From contig JAVHKY010000010.1 of assembly GCA_035079385.1 (NCBI GenBank), positions 1,922,001-1,986,000 on the forward strand: DNA of 64,000 nucleotides, read 5' to 3'. The notes under the pieces are model-generated. The model searched no databases, was not told the origin of the DNA, and saw only the letters and a program-made list of their open reading frames with translations. The number at the start of each line of letters is the position of its first letter. Positions within the stretch are counted from its first letter, which is position 1. Source of the DNA: Aspidiotus rigidus. Lineage: Eukaryota > Arthropoda > Insecta > Hemiptera > Diaspididae. Positions 11,500-22,782 of the stretch are shown here, piece by piece. The position numbers were made by a program, and so were the translations under genes.

Positions 11500-12570
11500 A
11501 CTCCCCTAACTATTGTAAATTCAAAGAGAAATTTTTCGAGTTCCCTGATGAAGTAGGGATCCCTATTGGATCACCTTTACGCTCCCTCATCGACTAAATA
11601 TTCATGTCCAAGTTTCAGCTTGACCTCTTTTCCTCGAACTAGGTGTTACTCTATCATATTTACTATTGGTACAGGTACGTTGATGACGTTCCATGCACGT
11701 GGACTGGCCCTCTAGATCTCCTTGTTGAGTTTCTAAGGTATCTCAATTCCTGGTACCCTTCCATAAAATTTTACTTTGGAAATAGGCGGATCTTCCATTA
11801 ACTGTTTGGATTTATCGATATCTGTAATAGACGGTATCCATGAGTTTGGAATATTCAGGAAAGATACTACGACCGACGTTTTAGTCCACGGAGCGTCATT
11901 CTGTCCTGTTGCTCATAAGATGGCTGCTTTCAATAGCCTGGGTCATAGACTGACTCGTTTTCCCTCGAGTCAGGCTGCCTTCAAGGAAGAATTATTGACA
12001 ATAAAACATCTGGCTAGAGTGAATGGGGTCAATGTCGACGTTGACGTGATGATTCCACCACCTCCCGCCCCCTTCTCCGAGACACAATGCGTTGGTTCAG
12101 TCTTCCATTCCTGGGGAAGTTCTCCCTCCAATTGAGTCGGGCTTTACGCCCATTCGAGTTCAGACCAGCTGTTTACAACCCTACCACTGTTAAAGAGTTG
12201 TTTGTGGGGCTGAAGGACCCTATAGCTGTTGATGAGATTAGCGGAATGAAGGGATTGTAGAGGCTTTTATATTGGTGAGACCAGCCGCCAGATGAAGGTG
12301 AGAGTAGTTGAGCACTTGAAGTCTTGGAATAAGAGACACTTGGGGGAATCAGCTATTGCTGATCATTTGATCAACAGGGGCCGAAGTTTCCATGAGGGAT
12401 CGGAAAGGCTCCTCCATAAGAAAAATTCCTACCGCAAACGTATTGCCCTCGAACACACAAAGATAATTCTTCACCTCAACACTGATGGTATTACACTGTA
12501 CTAAACTCGTACATTCCAGAAGATGGCCTGATCGAACTTGTTTATGATTCACGCCGCGACTTCTCGTTTG
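11500..12570 (+). pseudogene. Penelope-like retroelement, copy B: RT palm/thumb plus GIY-YIG
   Basis: This is the most complete of three related copies, spread over shifted frames. In order it shows GIPIGSPL, a reverse transcriptase palm motif of Penelope-like elements (about 11560-11585); a YRYVDD catalytic motif (about 11675); a thumb-like stretch with FGIFRKDTTTDV and HKMAAFN (11776-12000); TIKHLARVN; and the endonuclease tail with RQMKVRVVEHLKSW, ESAIADHLINRG and ALEHTKIIL (about 12280-12480). The combination of reverse transcriptase and C-terminal GIY-YIG endonuclease is diagnostic of Penelope-like elements. The N-terminal part of the RT is missing and several stops and frameshifts break the gene. 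Confidence 0.75.
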
Positions 12571-12625
12571 GCTAATCTTAATATTCTGTTTCTCTCTTCC
12601 GTCTTGTCAGTTACTTCCATTTCAG

Positions 12626-12663
12626 TCCCGAAGATGGTTTATTAACCGAAAGCGCTCGACGTT
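12626..12663 (+). ncRNA. Hammerhead-ribozyme-like motif at Penelope 3' end
   Basis: CCGAAGA (12628-12634) is followed after one base by a GGTT/AACC stem with a TATT loop and then GAAA (12648-12651) and GCGCTCGACG. This is the hammerhead core order CUGANGA - stem II - GAAA, with U4 changed to C. Hammerhead motifs are known in Penelope-like retroelements, and this one sits just past the copy B endonuclease. The altered core suggests it is inactive. Confidence 0.4.
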
Positions 12664-12877
12664 TAATTTTTCTGCGGTTTTTGCATTCTTTACTATCCCT
12701 TTTGACTATTCTTTTTTTGCTATTCTGTCTTCCATTATGAATGAAATATTGCGATAACTGCCTACCCCGGCTCTAAGCAGGTCGCAAGTACGCTCCCGAG
12801 TATGATGAATACAGCATAAGACTGACATGAGGTAATGCTTCTTAATGTTACTACCGTAGTTACTGCCGTTCCGTTAA

Positions 12878-13049
12878 AGAGCTCTAGAGCAGGCAAAATG
12901 GGCATCCAGTTTGTTTTCCAAGTCAATTTAGCTCACGGGATTCATGCGCAGGACTGTACGACAAGACAACCAAATGTTAACAAAAGAGATGCAAGGTTCA
13001 CTTGAAAAACAAAATGGATGCCCATTTTACCTGCTCTCGAGCTCCTTAG
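12878..13049. mobile_element. MITE with 9-bp target-site duplication
   Basis: Left arm AGAGCTCTAGAGCAGG plus CAAAATGGGCATCC is mirrored by the right arm GGATGCCCATTTTACC plus TGCTCTCGAGCTCC. Arms are about 45-50 bp. The 172-bp element is flanked on both sides by TTCCGTTAA (12869-12877 and 13050-13058). A 9-bp duplication is typical of Mutator-type elements. It has no coding capacity. Confidence 0.7.
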
Positions 13050-13059
13050 TTCCGTTAAT

Positions 13060-14790
13060 TGTAAACCATGTGAGAGATCACAACCTCTAATTGGAGGTAG
13101 TGCGTCGAAGCAGTGGCCGAGAAATCTAACCAGTCAGCTAATCTTACTAGCGCAATGTAATCGTTTTGATTGACTTGGCGCCCGCACGCGGAGCAAAATG
13201 AGATAAGAGAAGAATAAGTACGAGATGTAGTTTTAAATATCACTAATTTAGTATCGTTATCATTACGGTATTCGTGAGTAGGTAAAATTAGACTATCGCT
13301 CATTCGAATAAAAAACCTTGGTAAGTAAATGTCGAAGGAGGTAAAGTTGCATTAAAATATCATATATACCATCTATTTTACAAGGTATCTAACAAACGCG
13401 AGTGTAATCGCGCTCGAGATAATTTTATTCTCTTCGAAAAATCCATGCAAAAGCTTTGCCGCTGAGTCAGGGACGTGAACTCAGCCGACGATATTTGTGC
13501 GTGTACAAATCAAAAGGATGATGTAAATATTTGCTTTAAAAAATGGATTACGTCGAAAGCCGCATAAAACTGACAAAAAACTTGAGCGAATGACAAAAAC
13601 GCGGTGTAAGACTTTATTTTCTCGAACAAGCCGTCGCCGAATGGTCGGAGAAAATAGAATTGTGAAATGATGTCGAAGCTCGGTCGATACCGAATGAATG
13701 AACCCATTTTGACGAATATACATGAAGACGGGGAAATATTCATGCAGTATTATTAAAAGAAGAAGAAATTCTATCTCACGCGATGAAGATCATTTCTCCG
13801 CAATAGGATGTGTCTAGTTGGTAAAAAGTATGATACGAAAAACGCCATTATTTACCCGGCGCCTCTCGCGGACATATTTTCTACTTAACGAGTTATAAAA
13901 AAGTTTACTTGGTCGTCTTTCACGAGGAAAACCACGAACACGAGCGCAGCGTATAATTACATTGACGCGGGTAGTCGGGTGTAGAGGAAACAAAAACAAC
14001 TCTCTTATAGCAACTGTGCACAGGAAAATCTTCTCGCAAATTTATCAATTGGATTACTTATTGAGACGTCAAAAATTACATTTTTGTACTATCGATATAA
14101 TTCGACGTTAATGACGAACGTTTTTTTTTTCCCCTTCTTCTTTCAGTTCACCAGAGATAGTATCCACAGTAATGCTGCATTTTCGTTTTTTTCAATATCA
14201 AAGGTCTTCACTACGTTGCTATTTAGAGTGGAATCCGAATAGGCGTTTTGTTTAGTCATAGAAAGAGTGAAAATTTAAAACATCATCGAAATGTATATGA
14301 ATAATTTGAAAGAAAAAATACAAATAATTAAATCCATAACACCTTCTGCAATAACAACGGAGACTCCATTCCATATATTAAGGTCAGCCACTCTCCTCCT
14401 TCTGGACATTATATTTTGAGACCTCTCTTTTTTCAAAATCCCTCACCTCGAAATATTTCATTCAAATTTTCAATCTCTCATCAATCTGAATTCTTACACT
14501 TCTTTTTTTTTTTTTCCTTTTTGTCGTTGAGGAAAGAGGATAGAAAAATGGGAAACTTGAGAATGGTGGAGATATTAGGAAGGTTAAATCACAACTCCAA
14601 CAGTTCAAAACCTAATGTACTTCAACCTAATAGCGAAAAAATTGAATTTCAAGTACAAAGTGCACTACTTATGGGCCATTTGGCAAGTAAGTTCTGCACT
14701 GGTCTTATGAATTATAGCATGCAGTCTGGCGCCGTAGAGATGTAGTCAAATGAAAAATTGAAAAATCAGTTTTCCAAAGGGAACAAATTA
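13060..14790. other. Intergenic, no recognisable gene
   Basis: Short ORFs only. The 109-codon ORF at 14416-14745 is low complexity at its start and resembles nothing I know. Confidence 0.45.
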
Positions 14791-15023
14791 TTTTGGATTA
14801 TTTTAAACGTCTATATAATACCATCAAGAAGGATAAATATAAATTGGCAGGAATTATTGCGTTATTTGTAGATGATCAAATTTTATCAAAAATGCATAGA
14901 ACACTATTGCTTGGTAATCCCTGTACTATTAAAGTTGGAAGCTCAATTCCACCAGGGGAAAGCCGAACAAAGTCACAATGAAACTACAAGAAATGATTTC
15001 TGGCATCCCAATGGTAGTAATGA

Positions 15024-15254
15024 ATGATGGATGGCAGACTGAGAGTGATAAATAAGCCGACGAAATCTCTCCTGAGAGAAGAAGTCCCAAGCGCACTTGC
15101 GGAAGAAGCACATGTGAAACCGCAAGCCAGAGACATCCCATTGGAAGAGGGAAACTACCCACCAATGACCGGATCTGAAATTACCAGCATATTGAAGAGG
15201 CAAAATAACCGATCAGCTTCTGGATTAGACGGAGTGAATTATAAGTCAGGGTGA
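15024..15254 (+). pseudogene. Non-LTR reverse transcriptase-like fragment
   Basis: The frame ends with ITSILKRQNNRSASGLDGV, which follows the pattern at the start of non-LTR retrotransposon reverse transcriptase domains (basic/Asn-rich stretch, then S-A-x-G-x-D-G). It breaks off at about 15240, exactly where an antisense Mutator-like transposase fragment begins, so the two fragments form a chimeric junction. Family assignment is tentative. Confidence 0.4.
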
Positions 15255-16211
15255 TGTTTGGCTACGAGGAGGTGGAACCTGTTTTGCCACCCCTCAGACA
15301 CATTATTTGTGTTTGCTTCTTTGTGTAGCGCTGCCTCATAATGGTTCCACGAAGAGAGTAGGTACCGTGGAGGGGTGACAGGTCGGTTCCGCCTCATTCG
15401 ACCAACGACATACGTTTCACCAAAGTAACCGAAGATTGGTATCAATTCAGCCGGACAGTCGTCTCGAAGATCCTGAAATTTGGCTTTTACGTCACGCACA
15501 CGAACGTACGCCAAGGCCAAGAGCATATTTGTGAATGTTTTGACCGTTCTGTCATCGTTATCATTGTATTCGTGCAGGCAAGCAAACATTGATCCGGAGC
15601 CGTCTTGTAGCATCTCGTATCGCCTGGATAACCTCTTCGTACAAATCTTGTTTTTTCCCTGGTAGGAAGGCGTAGACAAGTGGTAGCAACACGGATTCGC
15701 CAAGTGGTGTATTTCGTTTCACCAGGCCTAGGATCGTGAATATCAGTGTAAAAATAGACGGAGACGTTTTAAACATTCCGTCTAAAAACCAAACAGGACT
15801 CTTGCAGAGAATTTGAATATTCTTTTTCGTCGCAAAAACAAGCACTCGACCAGTAGTATCTTCCACTTCATCTCCCTCCTCTTCGACTTGAAAATCGTCC
15901 TCGTCTTCCTCGTCATCATCGCTATTTCCATTCCATGGCTGTGAGTCGTGCAGGAGGAAGCGCTCACCTGCCAAGATTTGCTTGTAACATTCAGGCAGGT
16001 CCCTTAGTTGTGACAGCTTCCGAAGGTTCGACGGAAGTTCAGCTGCGCGAGTCCTCCTTGTTGTACGCAATAATGCTTCCTGTTCTGGAAGCTGGCTGAG
16101 CACGCCTTCGTCAACATCCGAGATTGCAGCACGTACAATTTGGGCGAAAGTTTTTTCAGGACGTGAAACAGCCTCGTCTCTTATTTTCTGCTTGATCTCT
16201 TCAGCAGTCAC
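15239..16211 (-). pseudogene. Mutator-like (FLYWCH-associated) transposase remnant
   Basis: Two overlapping minus-strand frames. The first (16211 to about 15640) has an N-terminal stretch, an acidic insert, and VWFLDGMFKTSP followed by PLVYAFLPGK. These match the MULE transposase domain, and the D of LDG is the first catalytic acid. The second (about 15540 to 15239) has YVVGRMRRNRPVTPPRY and NNVSEGWQNRFH, the C-terminal part of the same family. The middle, which normally holds the second catalytic acid and a Cys/His segment, is missing, and the end is cut after HHPDL. It cannot encode an active enzyme. A MITE with a Mutator-like 9-bp duplication lies 2 kb away. Confidence 0.65.
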
Positions 16212-16458
16212 CTCTTCTCGATCGTGAAATAGCGATTCAATTCGATCAATTCGATGTATGATTTATCGTCATCGAAATCCTTTTCTTTTTCTACATCCGT
16301 CAACTCGTGCATTAGTCAGCGTATACGTAGACGAAACAATGATTTCTTATTTTCAGGTTGATGTCAAATCAGGAACTTTTAGCGGGGAACCCGCTATCCA
16401 TTTTGTTAGGAGATTACATCCTCAGAAAACGTCCGCGTCCGCGAAGTTAGTAATCTAA

Positions 16459-16473
16459 GGTTAGGTTAGGTTA
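16459..16473. repeat. Short TTAGG run
   Basis: GGTTAGGTTAGGTTA is about 2.5 units of the common insect telomere motif, directly before the 45-bp minisatellite. It is too short to count as a telomeric tract. Confidence 0.4.
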
Positions 16474-16475
16474 CG

Positions 16476-16791
16476 GGACTTGGAAGAATTTCGAGTCTCG
16501 AGCTATATATGAAAGGAGGGGGACTTAGAAGAATTTCAAGTCTCGAGCTATATATGAAAGGAGAGGGACTTAGAAGAATTTCGAGTCTCGAGCTATATAT
16601 GATAGAAGGGGGACTTAGAAAAATTTCGAATCTTGAGCTATATATGATAGAAGGGGGACTTGGAAGAATTTCAAGTCTTGAGATATATATAATAGGGGGG
16701 GGGACTTAGAAGAATTGTGACTTCCGAGCTATATATGATGGAAGGGGGACTTAGAAGAATTTCGACTCTCGAGCTATATATGATAGGAGGG
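16476..16791 (+). repeat. 45-bp minisatellite, seven copies
   Basis: Seven head-to-tail units of about 45 bp, each reading roughly GGACTTAGAAGAATTTCGAG then TCTCGAGCTATATATGATAG and GAGGG. Units differ at a few bases. Because 45 is a multiple of three, a plus-strand frame stays open through part of the array (16509-16709), which I take as a by-product. Single diverged units occur near 9655 and possibly 23823. Confidence 0.9.
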
Positions 16792-16921
16792 AATGTAGAA
16801 TGATAATTTCGATTTGAATTATATGACAAGATTATCAACTCAGTTCCACACCACCTGAGAGGTCGAGTTAAGGAATTGCGGGTTCCCCGCTGCCATTGCA
16901 ACGTCTGCAATGGCTTCTAAT

Positions 16922-17066
16922 TTTTTTTTTCAGGATTGCTTTCAGGTTCTTTGTAGTTCAGGCTTTTTTTTCAGTATGATTTTTTCAGGAAAATTGTACG
17001 TTCAGGAAACAATTTTCAGGGAAAAGTTATTCAGGCTTTCGCTTTTCAGGGTAAAAGATTCAGGAA
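16922..17066 (+). repeat. Phased TTCAGG array, about 14-bp spacing
   Basis: TTCAG(G) occurs ten times in succession, with CAG at 16931, 16943, 16959, 16972, 16986, 17003, 17017, 17032, 17047 and 17061. Spacings are 12-17 bp, mean about 14.4. The bases between are T-rich and not otherwise conserved, so each unit looks like a pyrimidine tract plus CAG. Confidence 0.7.
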
Positions 17067-17099
17067 AATGTCCGGGAATCCCTATCGGAAGAGATATGT

Positions 17100-20060
17100 A
17101 GCCTATTTTAAGTCAAGGCGCATATACAGGCTGAATTTTTAGCCTAGGCTAATGTACATCTGGTTCATGTTATATAAAATTTTACAAGGAAACTTTTTTA
17201 TACCTACACAGTTTTTCGTACACGTTGATATTTCGAGTTATCGACGAAAATATGGTGATTTACAACGAATTTTTGAAAATAACGCTCATTCGGCAAAGTT
17301 TTTAAGCTAAGGTTTAGCCTTATGTTGGGTTGTGAATAGTTGAACTCATGAGAAATTTAACGAGGAATAATTTTTGTAACTTAAAATTTTTCCGTCCGAT
17401 GCGTATTTTTCGAGATATTGACAAAAAACGAAATTTGGGGGGTTGAAACGTACCACAGAAAATTTTCCCATCCACTTTGAGGGTGGTTTTTTTTTCAGTT
17501 GTTTCTGACACCAATCCTGACACATTCCAACAAACTCCTGCTTTCTATCAAGATTGTCTTTTTTGAGTGTCTAGTTTGCCTATCTATCTTGGCAGACTCA
17601 ACTGATAAGGTCCATCGGAAAGAGCTTAGATTAAGAAGTTTTTTCAACGTCATCTAGTAAGATCGAAGAAAATTGGAATTGGAATTGGAAAGTATAGGTC
17701 ACATTTTAGATAAAATTAAAGGTACAACGAAGAGATAATTGAATATAACTAATTTCTACTCGAAATTTTTTCAACCTTCCTCGCAAAGGTTGATCATTAC
17801 AGCCAGCTTTCGAAGTGTCGCAAATTTGGAACGTGAAGTGAACTTTAAAGTAAATTATGAGAAAGTTTTGAACCGTTTCCCAGGTCACGCGAGTAGACGT
17901 ATGAAAACTCTTGAGGTAGAACAGATAGAGCGAAACTCTCGAAAACAAAAAATTAGATTGTTCTCCAAGCCGGAGAAGAGAAGATTATATATGGTTTTGA
18001 AACACAGCGCCATAGTATTCGTTGAAAACACACTTTTATCTCTACGTAAAGTTCCATGAGCGGCTGCACTCAATGGGTTGTGTCAAATTCGAAACTATGC
18101 GAACTTATTTGTAGTGAAAACGATAGATCAAAGGAAACTTTTGAGAAGCGTCATTTACAAACAAATCCCAGTCATGGGAGCTAACAAAGTAAGCAAATTG
18201 CATACACGACGATACTTCGACTATTTTGTAATAGGTATACGACGAAGCCGGTCGGTTGTGTAAATCAATTTTTGTACTTACATGTTGGTATAGTGAGAAC
18301 AATATTGATTATTATCGTTATCAGTATGGCATTGGTGTTCATGATTTAGAGTATGCTGAAGCCATTGTTAATATTTCACAGCCGCGAAATTTCGATCTTC
18401 CATGATGACTCCTTTTTACACGACTATTCAAACATCGAGCATCGTACGAGTGGCGAGGAGAATAACTTTTTTTATTATATTCTCTCTTCTTTTTGCTTGA
18501 GGAGCGAAATGTGGTACTTGCACTGGCAAAATGTATCACACAAGCTATCTACTTTCAAATTACCGAAAAATTACATCGTCCTCGCGTGAAGAAAATAATC
18601 TTCTCAGACAGACCTCAATATCACTCGCGATTGTGAAACAAAAATCATACAAAAATTGTAACCGCAAACCAGGTAGTCGAATTTACGCAAAAATTTTCAA
18701 AAGAGACGATCTAAACACATTATTTGAGGTACAACAAAGATGGTAGTGTCGGTCCTCCCGCTGCTGGTGCGTTGGAAAACTTTCTTCTCCAGCAGATCGC
18801 AAAATATTATTGCGGTCACTGAATCAAACATGTCGATTTAATGTAACCTGATAAGGATCGTCGCGACACAAATAAACGAGGAGAGAGAATCGCGAAAAAC
18901 ATGGCGCTATGCAATGCCCGATTTTCTTCGCTCTGTGTTATTGTTAGTCGAACTTGACAGAGAAAAAAAAGTAAAAAAAAAAAAAAAAAAAAAGGTTTTT
19001 AACGGCGCAGCACGGGTTTTAACATTTGAAGTTTCAGACCTTTCGCGGCTAAAATTTCAGGCGGAGCTGGACGCTTTTTCACACTCGACGTTCCCTTCTG
19101 CCGATACACTATGTGTTACTACTATCGACCGAGGCACTCGCGCTAGTTTTTCGCGTTAAACGTCGCCGGAAATATACGATGATACTACACCGCATACATA
19201 AGCCCTCCGTCCAGTGTTACCAGTACATAACGCCAGGACATAATGACTAAAAAATTTCCCAATTCTACGTTTGAATAGTTTTAGGCTCATCCTGCGTAAT
19301 TGTATCTTTATATCGGGCTCACCGTTCTTCGAATATTCGAGCATATTTTTATGAGAGAAAGATCGCCCGTCGCGATCAAAATTCCATACTTCGGAAAGGC
19401 GGTGTACTTTCCGAGAGTAGAGAACGACTGGCTGTGAAAAAGCTACGACTTTTATGGTTAGATTGAGGGCTGCGTAAGTTGATTGCCCGATTCCAAAACC
19501 ACTCGTAAACGAACGTCACGCGACGTCACGTTTCACTGTAAACAGACCCCTTAAGAAAGATATCAACGCAACGAATTATCTACCAATAAACGATAACAAG
19601 GTTAGAAAGTGACGGTTAGCAGGACGCCGCATCGCGTTTCCGTTTCCGGATCACTCCCTCGACTCATCGGCGAACGGCAATCTCATTTAAAAATGAGGTT
19701 GGATATTCGAGAATATTATTCTGATTGATACGGTCGTATCATTAAATTCGAGTAGGAAATTTGACATAATATATTTATATACAGGCGGTGGCGTCGAGAA
19801 AAGCGAGATTAATTTTCGCGTGAATATTCGACCATCGTCGCGACATTTCTTCTTCAAGATGTATACGTTCGACAGAATTATCTTCTTTTCCTAGATAGGT
19901 TTATTAACAAGAGACCTGTTCTCTGGGCGTTTTTTTTTTTGTAAGATTTGCCGTCCGCCGTTCAAAGTCCGATGTCCGACCAAAATGGACTTCGAAAAAT
20001 TTTGCTTCTTTTCTTGATCTATTAGTTCGGTGGATTAGAGTCATTGTGCACTGCTAGTGG
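17100..20060. other. Intergenic, no recognisable gene
   Basis: Only short unrecognised ORFs. There is a poly-A run at about 18965-18993 and a GCCGTCCGCCG dispersed repeat at about 19950. Confidence 0.45.
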
Positions 20061-22068
20061 AGGCGAATTAGACCTTAGTCTATGCATTTCGGGAGTAACG
20101 GCGAGAAATTGTAGAAACCAGTGAGGTATGGTCCCAGGAACAACCTATCAAAGTTTCTTCCCCCCACCTGCTGTGAAAAATATTTTGTGGCACTTTTTGC
20201 CCCCCAAATTGATTTTTTTTTTTTCGGTTTCTGGCGCATATCTCGAGAAATATTGGCTGTAGATGAGAAATTTTGGCGATAAAAGATTCGCCATGAATTT
20301 TACTACATCTTACATCTTGGAGTATCCGTTTATTAGCCTATGTCAAAGGCTGAGCCAACAAGTGCCGTTAAGAATCAGGAAAATACTGAGAAAATGCAAT
20401 TTTTCGTTATTTTCCGTCGTTTTTCGGGATTGAAGAAGGTTGGGGGGGAGGGGGAGATTTGATCACAGAAATTTTTGTCGTGAAATTTACTACCAGATAG
20501 AGTAATTGATCATTAGCTATTCACCCATGCTATCACCGGGTGCAATACCACTTCTACCTTCTACAGAAAGGGGAAGATATTCACTGTGGCATGCCGATAC
20601 GTCATGTTGTTGTACGACTTGAAAAAGAAATGCAAATCATTAGAAGATCTCCGGTTTTCGCTTTTTATGAAGAGTGCTTCAAAGAACAGTGATTATTCGG
20701 CTTCCTCGCCTCCTACTTCTGACTCCATATGTCAACACGCATTTTCGAACGTTTCACCAAGTCCAGACGTGGAGAGGAAATTTGATGTCGTCCTCAGATT
20801 GGGGCTGGCAGTTACAAGATGGACAATTGCAGATGCCATCAATCATGATGACGAACCTACCCAGTACCCGCACCAGACGCGTTATTACATTTCATTTCAT
20901 GCGGATGTTTCAAAAGCTGTTTGTCAGTATGCAGTTGCAGAGAAGCCGGTCAATCACAGAATAAAAAGAATGAAAACACATCCTCGTCAACTCGATGTCT
21001 GTCATTTCGAATCCCTAATGACACTGAATGTTACCTTGATTACTCGAAAACCCTATACCTCTAATTCAAATATTGGTCCCTTTAGCTTCGTGTTATCGAG
21101 GATGTACCTACTGTATGATAAAATTCACTCCATCTTTCATGACCGTACGAGTAGCTAATTCTCTATTTTTCGTTATTTTAGGACTGAAATGCTCCCAGTT
21201 ATGTTCAGGATGCATGGGCGTGTCTTGTCTGAAGACAATCAAGGGGATATTGATTTAATGGACCTGCTAACAGAAGATGATGAAATAAATTCAAGAGCGG
21301 ATTCTGATTTACTTTAGTCGAGCGGTGAAGAATAAAAAAATTCATTCTTGTATATTTTCTCAATTACATACAAATTATAACGTACAAAAGTTTTATTTTT
21401 TGGACATCTCATTACATCATACATATGGTTATTTCCAGAGTATAGATGAAGTGTACAACTGAACTAGATCAATGTTTTCTTTACAGCCTATACTCGTATT
21501 TAAGATATCAGAGAAAACAAAAAAATCTTCAGAAAATACGTCATTATTCTGACACTTTACTGTACTTCGGACGACACTCCCAGGCAATATCTTTGACCTA
21601 CGCTAATGATCAAATACTCTATCTCTTAGTAAATTTCACGACAAAAATGTCTGTGACCAAGTTTAACACCCCCCCCCCCCCCTCCATTTTCAGCAACCTT
21701 CTTCAATCCCGAAAAACGACGGAAAATAACGAAAAATTGCATTTTCTCAGTATTTTCCTGATTCTTAGCGGAATTTTTGGGTTCAGCCTTTGACGTAGGC
21801 TAATACATGGATACTCTAAAAATTCATGGCGAACCTTTTATCGCCAAAATTTCTCATCTACAGCCAATATTTCTCGAGATATGCGCCGAAAACCGAAAAA
21901 AAAGAACAATTTGGGGGGCAAAAAAGTGCCACAAAATATTTTGCACAGCAGGTGGGGGGCGGCAACTTGAATAGGTTGTTCCTCGGACCATACCTCACAG
22001 GTTTTTATAACTTCCCGCCGTTACCCCCAAAATGCATAGACCCTCAACTTTTAGGTCTAATTCGCCTC
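20061..22068. mobile_element. Element with ~460-bp terminal inverted repeats
   Basis: The sequence from about 20061 (AGGCGAATTAGACCT) to 20519 recurs inverted from 22068 back to about 21601, with clear similarity throughout. Shared landmarks include GGTATGGTCC, GCATATCTCGAGAAATATTG, CCATGAATTTT and AACGAAAAATTGCATTTTC. Both arms carry a G/C homopolymer tract (near 20437 and 21669). The internal 1.08 kb holds a decayed gene. I could not define a target duplication, so the superfamily is unknown. Confidence 0.7.
20586..21318 (+). pseudogene. Decayed gene with Cys-rich (CXC-like) tail inside TIR element
   Basis: Pieces in different frames follow one order: LYDLKKKCKSLEDLRFSLFM (from about 20607), a PPTSDSICQHAF stretch, then after a frame change FHQVQTWRGN and SSDWGWQLQDG (about 20755-20855), and finally GLKCSQLCSGCMGVSC (about 21180-21230). 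I recall this layout, with a Cys-rich C-terminus, in arthropod transposon-like proteins, but I cannot name the family. A 190-codon ORF (20586-21158) covers part of it but leaves the conserved frame. It is surely non-functional. Confidence 0.5.
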
Positions 22069-22069
22069 T

Positions 22070-22780
22070 ATACTATAAAAGAAGTTTCTGCTCTTGCATT
22101 GGGACTAAGTGAACACTTCAATACATCATTTTGTAGGAAATTTTACGGCCTACAACTTTTGTTTAAAACTTTTTTTCAAAAAGTAGAACTCTGAAGAAAT
22201 ATTTGCAAAAAACTGATTTTTGGGGGCTCTAACCCTCACAGAAATCGTTATGGGGGTCGTAACGAAGGGCTTCCACCTTTAAAATAAATTAGTTTACGCA
22301 CTACAGATTCAGACAACAACGAAAAAAAAAAATGTTCTGGCGTAGCCAAATAAATGAAGATCATGATTCACATCTTTTATAAGAACTAAAAGGAATTTTT
22401 ATACGTGCAAGGAATAATTCAAACGAAGAAAACCAGGCTTTACCCGCACAAATTTTTATTTTTAAGACGACGTTTTGACCAACTGGTGGTCTTTTTCAAG
22501 TAGCATACTATTTCAAATTAGGAGTCAGGGCAGAGTAAAGACATCAAACATGTCAAAAAAAAAAAGAAAAAAAAAAAGCACTTATCCCGCAGTGCACAAT
22601 CTTGCAAATATGATGCATTAATCCACCGGACTAGAATGGATAGGAGGGGGGCTTCATTCATTTATCTACTCATTTTTTATCTATTCACATTGTTTATTCA
22701 TTTTTTCATTCATTCATTTATATTATTTTATTTATTTAGTTTCTTCTTTTCTTTTTTTCTTTATAATGTAAACTGCGAAA
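22070..22780. other. Intergenic, low-complexity and one ribozyme-like remnant
   Basis: There are A-rich (22550-22580) and (TCAT/TTTA)-rich tracts (22650-22760). The minus strand at 22469-22503 has a degenerate hammerhead-like motif. No gene is visible. Confidence 0.45.
22469..22503 (-). ncRNA. Degenerate hammerhead-like motif
   Basis: The minus strand reads CTTGAAAAA, then GACCA-CCAG-TTGGTC, then AAAACGTCG. The stem-loop and the trailing AACGTCG are the layout seen at Penelope-like element ends, but both core boxes (CUGANGA and GAAA) are altered. It is probably the end of a vanished Penelope-like copy. Confidence 0.3.
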
Positions 22781-22782
22781 CC

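Noticed and set aside
16459..16473. Interstitial telomere
   Set aside because: Only about 2.5 TTAGG units; too short to be informative.
16509..16709. Repetitive ORF encoding a 15-residue repeat peptide
   Set aside because: It is the 45-bp minisatellite read in frame; flanks have no coding signal.
20586..21158. 190-codon ORF as an intact gene
   Set aside because: The family-like motifs jump between frames, so the long frame is a mix of true and shifted sequence.
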